Assembly: GCF_965638725.1 (NCBI RefSeq)
Contig: NC_134955.1
Span: 5,562,316-5,626,315, forward strand
Reading direction: 5' to 3'
DNA from: Aptenodytes patagonicus
Lineage: Eukaryota; Chordata; Aves; Sphenisciformes; Spheniscidae
DNA: 64,000 bases
The notes below the pieces were generated by a model. The model ran no database searches. It was not told the DNA's origin and saw only the letters and a program-made list of their open reading frames with translations. Position 1 is the stretch's first letter. Each line of letters begins with the position of its first letter. Shown here piece by piece: positions 1-10,554 of the stretch. The position numbers and the translations under genes are program-made.

Positions 1-3000
1 TCTGGGAAAACCTGTGCGTGCTTGGCTAGGGTTGGTTATTGCAGAAACACCTTCGTCACCTTCCTTTCTGCCTATGACCAGCACACAGCCTTCCCTACGG
101 CAGACAGCCCTACACGCCCCCCCCATCTTGCTTGCAGCAGATAAATGCTAGTCTCTAACTTTTTCTCCTTCTGTCCGATCTTTTCAGTCTCCACAGAAAG
201 CTGCATATTGTTTTCTTTCCTGGCCCATCTATCTTCACTTATTTCTGCCTAGAAGTGCTACCTGCAGCCCTTCACCTAGACCACTCTGTAAGCTGTGAGG
301 CCTTTGCAGCTGCTTCTCTCCACTTTTGCAGGGAAGGAGGAGAATGGGCATGCTGGCAAAGAAGGGGAAAATAGGAAGCTGCACGAGCTTGTGAAGGATG
401 GAAACCTTCAGCCAAGACATTGGAGCTAGCCTGTAGAGCCTTCCCAAGGAGAAGGGCTGAAAAGAGATGATGTAGCTTGATCGTTTGATGTCAGAGAAGC
501 CAACAAGGAAGATGCTTCCTTTGTTTAAGTTGTTTATAGGGGTGCTGGGTATGTGCACTGCAATGAATGGAAGCTTTGAAAACTCAGTGTAGGTCTACCG
601 AATATGTAGAATTTAATAATAATTGATAACAGCAAATGTGAAACATTTTCTTAAAGCTCATATTATAACTACTATTATTCTTCATGGAGAATGTTATAAA
701 CAGCAGAGAAGAACACGGTCTAGTCAAAACTGCCCATAGGATTAGACAATCACTTGTACTTTTATTTCTATTATTCTCACCAGCCTGCTAGCTAAATAAG
801 TTGTGCTTGAGTATCTTGCACAAAATAACTTGTGCTTGAATACCTTGAAGGGCTTATATTTTTTCTAGAATTTTTGACAAAGCTGCTAATCTCTTGATAT
901 AGTTTTTATACACTTTGTAATAAAATATGTAATCAAGGACAGTTAAAAATGTGCATGTATGAGAGATGCACAAGTAATTTAAAGGTGTATACAAAGATTT
1001 GTGGTTATCACAAATGTATTTGATGACACAATATTATTTGTGTGTATCTCACACGTAACTGCATTTTTTTGTTCTTTTGTACTTTTATGGTACCTTTATC
1101 ATTCAGTTCTGCTTTACTGTCTAAGGTGATTAATGCACACTGAACTGAACCGAATTTTTTAATATTTTTGCTAGGGCTACTGAGCTCCCTGCATCATTTC
1201 AGTGCTCTGGCTTTCACACATCAGTCTCATTTACTCACTCCACAATCCTCTGTGTTTAAGAAATTAATATAATTCGATTTTATTTATCCATTTTTCTCTC
1301 TGGGATAATCAACACATATAAGTAAAAAAACCAAAATGAAGCACGAGGTGTCAGCATAGCTAGTGTTACAGGAAAAAACACTATTACCACCAGAGGGCAC
1401 TAAGCCCCGAGAAACTAAATTGTCTAGAAAAGGAGCAGCGAGAAAATGGATGATTTGACTAGAAGCACACAGGAATTTACTAAGATGATGCAACTTCTTC
1501 TCTTAACATTGTCATTTAAGTGCCAGAACTGATGAAGTGGCTTTATCCCAACCCTACCGCATTCAATAATCTTTTATGTGAGCGTACCTATCAGTGCACA
1601 ACCCATCAGAATTAAATACTGATCTTCACTCATGCTGTTTAGGAGCAGTTTAGCAAAATCGATGGAACTATATCCACGGAGGCACGATGAAAGTGAAGAA
1701 TCATGCCTCAGACATTGTTAGTGAATAGATTTTGTACATATTCAAGTATCCTTAGGAATGTCTCTACCAGCAGGAAAGCGATGAATTCTTGCTACTCCCC
1801 AAAACACACCAAAGTAATTTTTTCTCATCGTCTTTTTTTGTGGTTTCTTTGGACTGTTTTTTTAAGAAGGCTTTGACGGCAGCTGTAAAGCCGGCAATCC
1901 AGTTATAGGAGTGTAACTGCAAGATTACAGAACTAAAATGTCTGCTTGTGCTTGAACAGGGATACAGGCTTCTGTTAAGATTACCTCGATCTCTAGCAGC
2001 TCTCTCAAACCCTCTGCTGCTCACGCAGAGCCCACAGAGCCAGTGTCCCTGCCGGGACGTGGCTGGGCTTAGCTGGGACCGCACCCATGCCGTTTCCTCG
2101 CCCTGGGGTGAGTGCAAACCGGGTAGCTGATTTTAGTTCTACTGTTGCAGATGTGTGGTAACTCCGGCCAAGAAAACGGTCGATTATAGCCTGTAAAGTC
2201 ATCTGTTTGTTTAGACGTTATAGGTATTATTCTTACCTGCACTGCTTACTGCAGACAGCTGACTAACTGAAAAGTGACGGAGTAGAACAAAAATGCAGTG
2301 AGTAATAGTGAACTTTTGCATACTATGTAAAACTTTCCACTTCCTTTGAGAAGTGTTTGCATTCTGCTGCCTCACACGGCAACTCTTCATGGCACTCTCT
2401 TTTCATTTCCTGACGGCTTTAGGGCTGTGCGGCAGCACGCACAAAGAATCAGCTGTCTCGATATACAAATTCAAGCGCCCATCCCATCAGCAAGCGTTGC
2501 TGTATTTCTTAGTGCCTCACCCTGGAGTGGTATCCAAGCAGCTGGGTTTAGCCTTAGGAACTGTGTATAGCTGGAGGGGATGAGTCGGATGTCAATCAGC
2601 CTCTGAGTAAAATGCAGGAGTTTAGGGAGCCAGTATTGAATCTCCAGACAGGCTGACTCTCTGGTCAGTGGCAATTAGATTCCTTTCTTTACAGTGGCAA
2701 CCTTCACAGGAGAGCACGCAGCACTTCCCCATCATCCCCGTCTCCTGCCTAGCTGCTCGCTCCCTCCCCACACCTACCCCAGCCTGCAGGCTGGTGGGGC
2801 AGCCCTACATCCCCAGAGGCTGAACCCCCTCCAGCCACAGTAATTGGCCTGTGATCTCCCACGCTCCAGGCATGTGTTGAAACTTTAACTGATGTTATTG
2901 CCTGGGATACAGAAACTGCGCTTCCTTTCTGGTGCGTTTAAAAAGAAAAAAGCCTGTGGAAGTTCCAAGGTTACGTGATAACTGAATGGCAGTTTTGGGT

Positions 3001-3752
3001 ATCATAATGCTGGATTTGGGCACCTAACTTCCATCTGAGTCCCACTTTACCTTTCTAAGCGTGTTTGGTATCTGGCGCTACTGGTCTCTAAAGGATTAAT
3101 TTCTTTCCAAATGACACTATTACTTATATGCTAAAGGCCTAATTCAAAGACAGGGAAAGAAATTGGTTAGCTCTTCAACTAGAAAGCCTCAACAGCCTTT
3201 AATCGGTTGACAAAACTCATGAAGATGTGGGAGGCAGCAACATTTGTTTCTGGGATGCAGCCTGCACGTGCTAAAATCTCACAGCAAAGTGGCCATCCGT
3301 GCGGTTGTTCAGCCATCGGAGGAGAAAAAGCGGGTTGAAGAGGCTGGGAGGGAGATACACCGCTTCCCTTTTGTTTCCCTATCGGTTTCAAATTCATGTT
3401 TTGTTACTGTATCTATTTCTAACTCGTGCTCACAGTCTGATTTGAAAACTTACTGAAACTCTGCATATATATATGAAAAACTTTTTTAACAAAAGGAGTG
3501 TACGCAATACACGTATCTTCAATACCAGAAAGCTGCTGCACCTTCTGAGACTGTGACATGGATATATGACGTGCACAGCACAGGGAATCCTGAAAGCTAT
3601 CTGAACAACTTACAGGTAGGTCCCCAAGTGGCAAATGCAAAAGCTGTATATATTAGATTCCTTCCCAGAGGATAGGTAATAGAGAATGAAATTTTTCAAA
3701 GCATCTAACTGATAGACACAAAAGCTCCATTTTCCACATGATTTAGGACTCA
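1..3752. other. Intergenic flank left of the provirus, no gene recognised
   Basis: This is AT-rich single-copy-looking DNA with only short open frames on either strand (the longest is about 117 codons). None shows a recognisable domain, a splice-consistent exon chain or a coding-like neighbour. A slightly GC-richer, C-rich patch lies around 2700-2840. I see no RNA gene and no identifiable transposon here. In other vertebrates NELL1 lies upstream of ANO5, but no NELL1 exon was recognised. Confidence 0.6.
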
Positions 3753-3756
3753 GGGT

Positions 3757-4324
3757 TGACGTGCGGAATCAAACTTCACAACTGAAAAGAGTTATAAAGC
3801 AGGTATGTTTATTACGGCGCCGGGTGCAAGGGGGATAGCTCTTCCTAGCTTGCACACCGTATGTTGCATCAACTGTCCCTTACATGGTTCTGCGGTGTAC
3901 ATCTTCATTACCATAGGCTGGGTTAGTACAACTAGTTCTAAGAAAAGGCAGGGATATTTTAATTATTTCCAGGAACCTATTATCATAGGCTCCCTCCTCC
4001 TGGCGCACGCGTACTGTCGTCTGGTGGTCGTCTGTTGGGGTCTTTGGGAGGAAGATTCACAGTCTTCTTCACCGTGTACCTGCACCTTTGGCCCAGAATG
4101 CTGAGTTGGCTGAGCTTCAGACCGCAAGGCTGGTTTCAACCAGATGGTCGCTGAGTGTATACATTTAAGTTTCTGTTATCTACCCAACTTGTGTAACTTC
4201 TGCTAACAATAGGGTTACAGTGTCTTTGCCAAACATTCTATTATGCTTGCAACAGCATCTATGCTATCGGAGTTACTAGCTACAATCGTTTATGCTAACA
4301 ATTACCCATTCGTTCCCTAATTCA
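3757..4324 (-). repeat. 3' LTR of the provirus
   Basis: This 568-bp LTR begins TGAATTAG and ends CACGTCA in minus-strand reading. It matches 13431-13998 over its whole length except for eight substitutions by my count. A polyadenylation signal AATAAA lies on the minus strand at 3808-3813, near the U5 side. The adjoining host base run GGGT (3753-3756) is the target duplication. Confidence 0.95.
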
Positions 4325-4345
4325 AGTCCCCCCTTTTTCTTTCCC
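4325..4345 (-). other. Polypurine tract of the provirus
   Basis: Read on the minus strand, this is an uninterrupted purine run up to its last two bases. It ends AAAAAGGGGGGACT and directly abuts the TG of the 3' LTR. This is the expected position and composition for the plus-strand primer of reverse transcription. Confidence 0.85.
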
Positions 4346-4464
4346 ATTTGCAAATTCTTTTGCTATATAGCACCATCCCCTTTGAGGGTTTTAGTAAAAT
4401 ATTTTCTGCTTTCAATATTCTGCCTCAGTTTATGTTTCTTCCATTCTTCATAAGTGTTCCCGGT

Positions 4465-5750
4465 TCATTTATACATCCACATAAAACATTGCAATATACA
4501 ACAAATTAATATTCCTAAAATAATGAGCATGATTACTGCCATAAAGAGCTACTTGAGTCACGTAAAATTGGGTAACCAAGAAGTAAGCTTTTCCTAGAGT
4601 TCAGAGAAACCCCAGGAAGTATCATCTTGCGATACTTGATGTAATAACTGTGCCTGCTGCCAAATTTGTTTTATGTCTGTTTCAATTCTTTTGCTTTGAT
4701 CGATATAGGAACAGCAACTGCCATTGATCACAGCACACATACCTCCCTGACTGGCAAATAGAACATCTAAGGCCATCCTATTTTGAGCAGAGAATTGTCG
4801 TAAGCTCTCTATTTCCCGTTGTTGGGACAGTAGAGCGTCTCCTGTTGCATTTAAGGCCAATTCCATTGTTGCTGACACGTTTAGGATAGCCTTTTCAAGT
4901 TCACTTACTCCTAACCACAGGAAAATCCATCGAACAAAACTGTGAAAACCAGTAGGCCTCTCTATCATCGGGTTATTTTGTTTTATTCGTATCCAGGGAC
5001 TCCTCAAAACTCCTGTAGGTATCTCGGTTTGGTTGATGATTTTATATTGTGACATGAGATACCCAAGAGTACAGGTTCTTTGCCAAGATCTAGGTAATAT
5101 CTTTCGTGCGCGTCCATCTCCACATAACCACCAGATCCCTTGAGGGGTTGAACATATAGGCACTGGGCTTGTCCGAGAATTCCCACTTTGGACAGTTTTG
5201 TTATGATAGATTCCCTTCAGAGTCACAACCAGGTCTGCGTCTAAGGAGTGTAGGGTGTTAACTGATTTTTCATCTTGTAAATCAATGGTGGTACAATTTA
5301 TAGTATTTAAATTAAAGTCTCCAAATTGAGGAGCGCTTGCACACTCTTTAGTGCTCTTGTTTCTGCATCCTTCAAAAAATATTCCCCCATCCAAAACTTG
5401 GAGTTCAAACTTAGGCCCCCTTTCCCTAACTGCCACATTAGTTCGACATTCCAATTTGGAAAAGTTTCCCAATTTTCACATATTTACCCCGGTGGCTTCG
5501 TTAATTATAGTCCAATTTATGGACGTGACTCCAAACAGGGGTATCTCCATTTGGCCTCTGGGAAGAGCTACACATACCCAGCAGTCAGACAGGTTCAAAC
5601 CATCTACTATTGATTTAGTCATTCGTATATACGAATTCTGGTCCCATGCATCCATAATCTTTGACCACAGTGTTATTATACGAACGATTAAAGTCCATCT
5701 TTTCGTTGAATGCGTAATTTCAGAGGTCCAGCTGATGTTGATTTCCATTG
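4465..5750 (-). pseudogene. env: Broken retroviral env (SU-TM), gamma-like
   Basis: The envelope glycoprotein frame is continuous with the 3' end of pol, without a stop between them. An SU-type CWVC motif lies at 5572-5583. A TGA at 5476-5478 breaks the frame, which then stays open from 5475 to a TAG at 4594-4596. That open part carries several N-glycosylation sequons, a heptad-rich segment, and an immunosuppressive-like region followed by CX6CC (cysteines at residues 246, 253 and 254 counted from 5472). Two further stops (TGA 4558-4560, TAG 4549-4551) precede a hydrophobic membrane anchor (about 4480-4542), and a natural-looking TGA lies at 4465-4467. No clear furin site or signal peptide was seen. 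The surface domain is short for the family. It is a pseudogene, and gamma-like origin is well supported by the CX6CC and CWVC motifs. Confidence 0.85.
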
Positions 5751-8700
5751 TAGTCGAGGGGCTTTCTTGATAGTGTATCCACGATGTTTGCTCCTTAATT
5801 TTGACTGCTGTGTAGGATGTCAATAGCACTTGGAATGGGCCTTCCCATTTCGGTTCCAGAGGTAAATCTGAAAGAGATCTAATATACACATAATCACCTG
5901 GCATTACATCATGAACTGGCTCGTCAAGGCCTCTAGCTCGGGTCCCTAGGACCTGTTTTGTTATTTCTTGGAGTTGCTTCTGCAAGCTTATTACGTAGTC
6001 AGTTAGTACTTCATTTCCTACTTGTGCAGCGGTTCCTGCTTGTATCATATAAGGCCTACCATATAATGTTTTAAAGGGACTTAGACCCTCTTTTGCTCTA
6101 GGCTTTAGTCTGACTCTCAGAAGGGCCAGAGGCAATGATTGAGGCCAGGAAAGTCCCGCTTCCTGTCCCAATTTTACAATCTGTAGTTTGATTTGATGGT
6201 TCATCTTTTCTACCTGGCCGCTGGCCTGTGGTCTATAAGGGGTATGCAATTGCCAATCTATTCCCAAAATCCTGCTAGTCTGTTGAACAATCTTTGCAGT
6301 AAAATGTGGTCCCCAGTCTGAGGATATTGCTGATGGGACTCCGAACCTTGGTATTATTTCTCGTAACAAGGCTCTGGTTACTTCTCTAGCTTTATTGGTT
6401 CGGCAAGGGAATGCTTCTGGCCAGCCCGAAAAGGTATCTGTTAGGACTAACAAGTATCGGAACCCCCCTTTTCTTGGGAGTTCTGAGAAATTAATTTGCC
6501 ATTGTTGTCCTGGATAATTTCCCTTCCCTATTTGTCCTAGCGGAGCTTTAGGACCTGTTCGAGGGTTATTCTGCAGATAAATTTCACATTGCTGGGTTAC
6601 AAATTCCGAGCAACAATACTCCGAGTCAAATACTTATACAGAGCCTCCGTTCCCCAGTGGGTTTTTCTATGTTCTGCCATAATTATGGCCCATAGTATTA
6701 CAAATGGTACTACTATTTTCCCTTGTGATGTCCTGGCCCATTTACCCTTTTCTACTTTCCCTCCTAAGTTCTCAATAAGCTTCTGGTCCTCCCTTGAATA
6801 CCGAGGTCCACAATTTGTCTGATCAAGTTGTATGTTACCGTCTGGAATCAAGGGATGCACTTCTACTTGGCCCATCTCAGCCACTCTCTTTGCTTCCTTA
6901 TCTGCCATGGCATTTCCCAGTTCCTGGGTAGTTACTCCCTTTTGATGGGCCCTACAATGCATTATAGCCACTTTCTCGGGCAATTGGATTGCTTCCAATA
7001 ACTTAAGAACCTTTTCAGCATGTTTTATGTGCTTTCCTTGAGTGGATAAAAGTCCTCTTTCCTTCCAGATCGCTCCATGGGCATGGACCACCCTGAAGGC
7101 ATACCTGGAATCTGTCCAATTATTGATTCTTTTTCCTTTTGCTAATTCCAGTGCTCGGGTTAAGGCTATGATCTCCGCCTTTTGTGCTGAGGTACTCGAG
7201 GGAAGGGCTTTAGACTCTATTACCAGATCAGTAGTGGTTATCGCGTATCCTGCTTTGCGAATGCCTTGTTGGACAAAGCTGCTTCCGTCAGTGTACCAGG
7301 AATCCTCGGCATCCTCCAGTGGTTCCTCTTTCAGGTCTGGACGGCTGGAATATACTGCCTCAATCGTTTTCAGACAATCGTGGGAAACTGGCTCTCCCGT
7401 GGCTCCGCTGAGGAAGGAGGCTGGGTTAACAATATTAGTAACCACTATCTCCACATCGTCCTGTTCCACCATTATGGCTTGGTACTTCAAGAGTCTCTGT
7501 GGTGACAACCAATGCCCCCCTTTCATTTCTAATACTACGGATACAGTGTGGGACACCAGGACTGTGACCTTTTGGCCTAGAGTGAATTTACGGGCTTCCT
7601 GAATATTAAGTACAATTGCAGCCACAGCCCTTAAGCAACTAGGCCATCCTTTACTGACTTCATCAAGTTGTTTGGAAAAGTAGGCTACTGCCCTCCGATA
7701 TGGCCCTAAATTCTGGGCCAAAATTCCCAAGGCTATTCCCTGTTTGTTGTGAGAGAATAACCAAAAAGGTTTGGTGGTATCTGATAGCCCTAGAACTGGT
7801 GTTCTCATTAATTCAAGTTTTAAAAGATGAAAGGCCTTATTTGCCTCCCCATTCCAGGTAAGATTTTTCGTACCTGATTTCAGGATCTCATAAAGCGGTT
7901 TTACCAGAAGTCCATAGTTGTAAATCCACAGGCGACACCACCCCGTCATGCCTAGGGGCTTGGGGGTTTGGCAGATGGCTTCCTTTCTCACGGCCCCTAG
8001 CGTTCGTTGTCCAGCAGTAATCTCATAACTGAGGTATGTTACTTGCTGTTGGGTGACCTGGGCTTTCTGCGGAGAGACTCGATAGCCATTTAGTCCAAGA
8101 AAATTCAACAAACTAATGGTCCATATCATGCACAGCTCCTTTATTTCCGTGGCTATGAGTAGATCATCTACATATTGCAACACCACCCCAGCTCCGGGTG
8201 GACGCTCCCATTGTTCCAATTCTTTAGCTAACTGATTTCCGAAAAGAGTGGGACTATTCTTGAATCCTTGGGGCAGCACCGTCCAAGTAAGCTGTGTCTT
8301 TCTCCCAGAATCCGGATTCTCCCATTCAAAAGCGAGTAATTGCTGGCTTTTTGGGCTCAAGGGTAGGCAGAAGAAGGCATCCTTTAAATCCAACACGGTA
8401 AACCAAACTAATTCTGTTACTAATCTAGTTAGTAACATGTATGGGTTAGCTACCACGGGGTGTAGGTCTTCATTTATCTTATTGATTGCCCTAAGATCCT
8501 GCACTATTCTGTAACTCCCATCTGGTTTCTTAACCGGTAGAATAGGGGTGTTGTATTCTGATTCACACTCCGTCAACAGCCCATATTTCATAAAGCGATC
8601 AATTATCGGCCGGATGCCTTCCCTATCTTCTATCCTCAAAGGGTATTGTTTAATCCTTACTGGATTTACCCCTTGTTTAATTCTAACCACTATTGGGGAG

Positions 8701-9179
8701 GCATTTTTCGCTTTCCCTGGTATTTCTGACGCCCAGACCCCAGGGTATACTTGATTTCGCACCTCCTCAGGTATTTCGGTATCAGTGGGGATATTAATGA
8801 GGGCTAAACTTAGGATTTCGATTAGCTGTTGATCCCCCACTTTGAATTCTATCTTCTCTTTCTCAAATTTTATTTCCGCTCCCAACTGTTCCAGCAAATC
8901 CCGCCCTAATAAGGGCTTTGGTGAATTTGGCACATATAGAAACTTATGTACCCCTAACTGTTTTCCCAATTTATAATTAAGGGGTTTCAAAAAATGTGCC
9001 TTTTCACTTTGACCAGTAGCTCCCTTTACCGTTACAAAATCGTCATCCATAGGTGTCAGAGCCTGGTTCAAGACCGAAAACGTTGCCCCTGTATCAACCA
9101 AAAATTCCATTTTCTGTTGCTGTTTCCCTAGCTGTAACGTAACCAGTGGATCCGCTAGGGTAGATTCCCCAGGTCCCCG
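5751..9179 (-). pseudogene. pol: Retroviral pol (protease, RT, RNase H, integrase), frameshifted
   Basis: The frame is open from just after the gag TGA (9180-9182) to a TAA at 6597-6599. It holds protease DTGA (9084-9095), RT with LPQG (8265-8276) and YVDD (8163-8174), RNase H with WYTDGS (Asp at about 7289) and a plausible DEDD set, and the integrase HXXXH (His at about 6674 and 6662). A one-base frameshift at about 6600 moves the integrase core into the frame open from 6453 to 5476. The core keeps a D-D35-E spacing (Asp 6438, Asp 6318, Glu 6210). Oddities: the last zinc-finger Cys is Tyr (6577-6579), the usual Asn after the second Asp is Trp, and a few codons seem to be missing in the RT connection region just before the WCRLW motif. 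The integrase frame runs straight into env. Confidence 0.92.
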
Positions 9180-9182
9180 TCA
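9180..9182 (-). promoter_or_regulatory. gag terminal TGA followed by CGG, candidate readthrough stop
   Basis: On the minus strand the sequence reads GTC AAG GAA GAC TGA CGG GGA CCT, and the codons after TGA lead in the same frame into protease. Same-frame gag and pol divided by one stop is the gammaretroviral arrangement, although murine leukaemia virus uses UAG. UGA followed by CGG is a known leaky stop context in several RNA viruses. Readthrough here is inferred, not shown. Confidence 0.5.
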
Positions 9183-9899
9183 GTCTTCCTTGACGTGGGC
9201 CTGTATTCGGGCCCCTTTTTCCTTTTCGTCTTTCTGGGCACTCATTCTTCCAGTGCCCTTGCTGTTTGCACCATGCACACTGATTTCTCTCTAGAGGCTT
9301 TCTTGGCCCCAGGGTCCTCCCTCCCCAAGTTTCTTGTAAAGCCACTACCAATACCCTTTTGTCTCTCTTTCGATTTTCCTCTTCCCTATTATTAAACACT
9401 TTCCATGCCTCATCTAGTAAAGTCTTCAAATTTCTACTTTCTGACTGCCCAATGAATAGAGCTTCCACTCCAGGAACTCTTCTCTTCCACATCTCTGCCC
9501 TATGCTACATGCTGAGCAACACCTCTTCAATTTTTCCTTTTCCTTCTTTATTCTCCTTTTCTAATGCCAATACTAAAGGATTTTGTGGGGCCAATCCTAT
9601 ACCACACTCCTTCTGCCACTCTGGGTGGTTTCTTAAAGTGAAAAACATATCAGCATATACAACCTCGTCCCACTTTCCTTCCCTTCTTAGAAACAGCATG
9701 AACTGCAACAGGGTGTTATAATTTAAAGTTCCGTTAAAAGGCCATTTTCCTCGTCCTCCAATTTATATAATGGCCACCACTGGTTACAATATTTAATCAA
9801 AGTTTTCTTATTAAGATCTCCCCCCATTTTCTTCCAGTGACTTAAAATACAGCCTAGGGGGCTTTTCTTCAAAATGCCCCCGCTCTGTTGACCTCCCAT
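9183..9899 (-). pseudogene. gag: Retroviral gag remnant: matrix and nucleocapsid, most capsid missing
   Basis: Gag starts at the ATG 9897-9899, followed by Gly codons fitting N-myristoylation. The frame stops at a TAA (9723-9725). A shifted frame then continues with matrix-like sequence (from about 9715) to a TAG (9505-9507), followed in frame by a charged capsid C-terminal segment and one CCHC zinc knuckle (9238-9279). A further one-base frame change between the knuckle and the TGA at 9180-9182 is needed to reach pol. The whole remnant is about 240 codons, roughly half of a usual gamma-like gag, and the matrix is joined almost directly to the end of capsid. So most of the p12/capsid region was deleted. 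It is not functional. Confidence 0.85.
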
Positions 9900-10554
9900 C
9901 CTGCTTGCCTACACAAAGTGTAGTCAAAATTTGGTTTAAGATCACTGAAATTTCTCCATCCCCAGCACCCAAAACAGTAAACCGATTCGCCCCGCCAATC
10001 TATGTTAATCACTTTTTCGCACTTCAAACACCGGGTCACTATAATGGGCTGGCAACTATTACACTTGCTACACAGAGAGGGGGAGGTTTCCTCCCTTTTC
10101 TTTCATTCACAGCCGACCCCTGTTAGATATGATACCCGTTTCCTTTGACACAGAAAGCAACACTTAGTTAACAGGAATTATTAACACATACAAAATTTCA
10201 TCATACACTTCGTTCATCTCCCGCCGCCCTCCTCTCGGAGAATACGGAACCGCGGATCAGAACTCCACACTCGCTTCACAGCTGTGCTGCTTCTCACTTG
10301 CACAACACAAACATTCAATCACACAAAAGGGCCCATTGCACTCTCAACTTATATCACAAACTATACCGATTAGATAATAGTCAAGCTCACGCGTACCGTA
10401 AATTGTTAAACCGTTAATCGTTTGCCACAGGTCCACACCAATTAAATCGTGATACACGGTACCGGATTTTTACAATAGAGGACAATAATTATGGCAATGC
10501 CGACAACTCCCGTTACTCCGTTCCCACGGCCGGGAGACCCCAAGGCACTTGAGG
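9900..10554 (-). other. Proviral leader, gag-proximal part
   Basis: This non-coding stretch between the gag start and the nested CR1 shows no long frame and no host-gene feature. By position it is the 5' untranslated leader, where packaging signals would be expected. I cannot assign specific elements. The exact junction with the CR1 is uncertain by some tens of bases. Confidence 0.6.

Noticed and set aside
1764-2202. Overlapping minus-strand frames of up to 117 codons
   Set aside because: No domain, no splice-consistent neighbours, and overlapping frames on both strands suggest chance.
4594-5472. Treating the 292-residue env segment as an intact gene
   Set aside because: It begins at a non-ATG codon just after a stop and lacks the membrane anchor in frame. 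It is the middle of a broken env.
7042-7602. 186-codon plus-strand frame inside the provirus
   Set aside because: It is the complement of the RT/RNase H coding frame and has no domain of its own.
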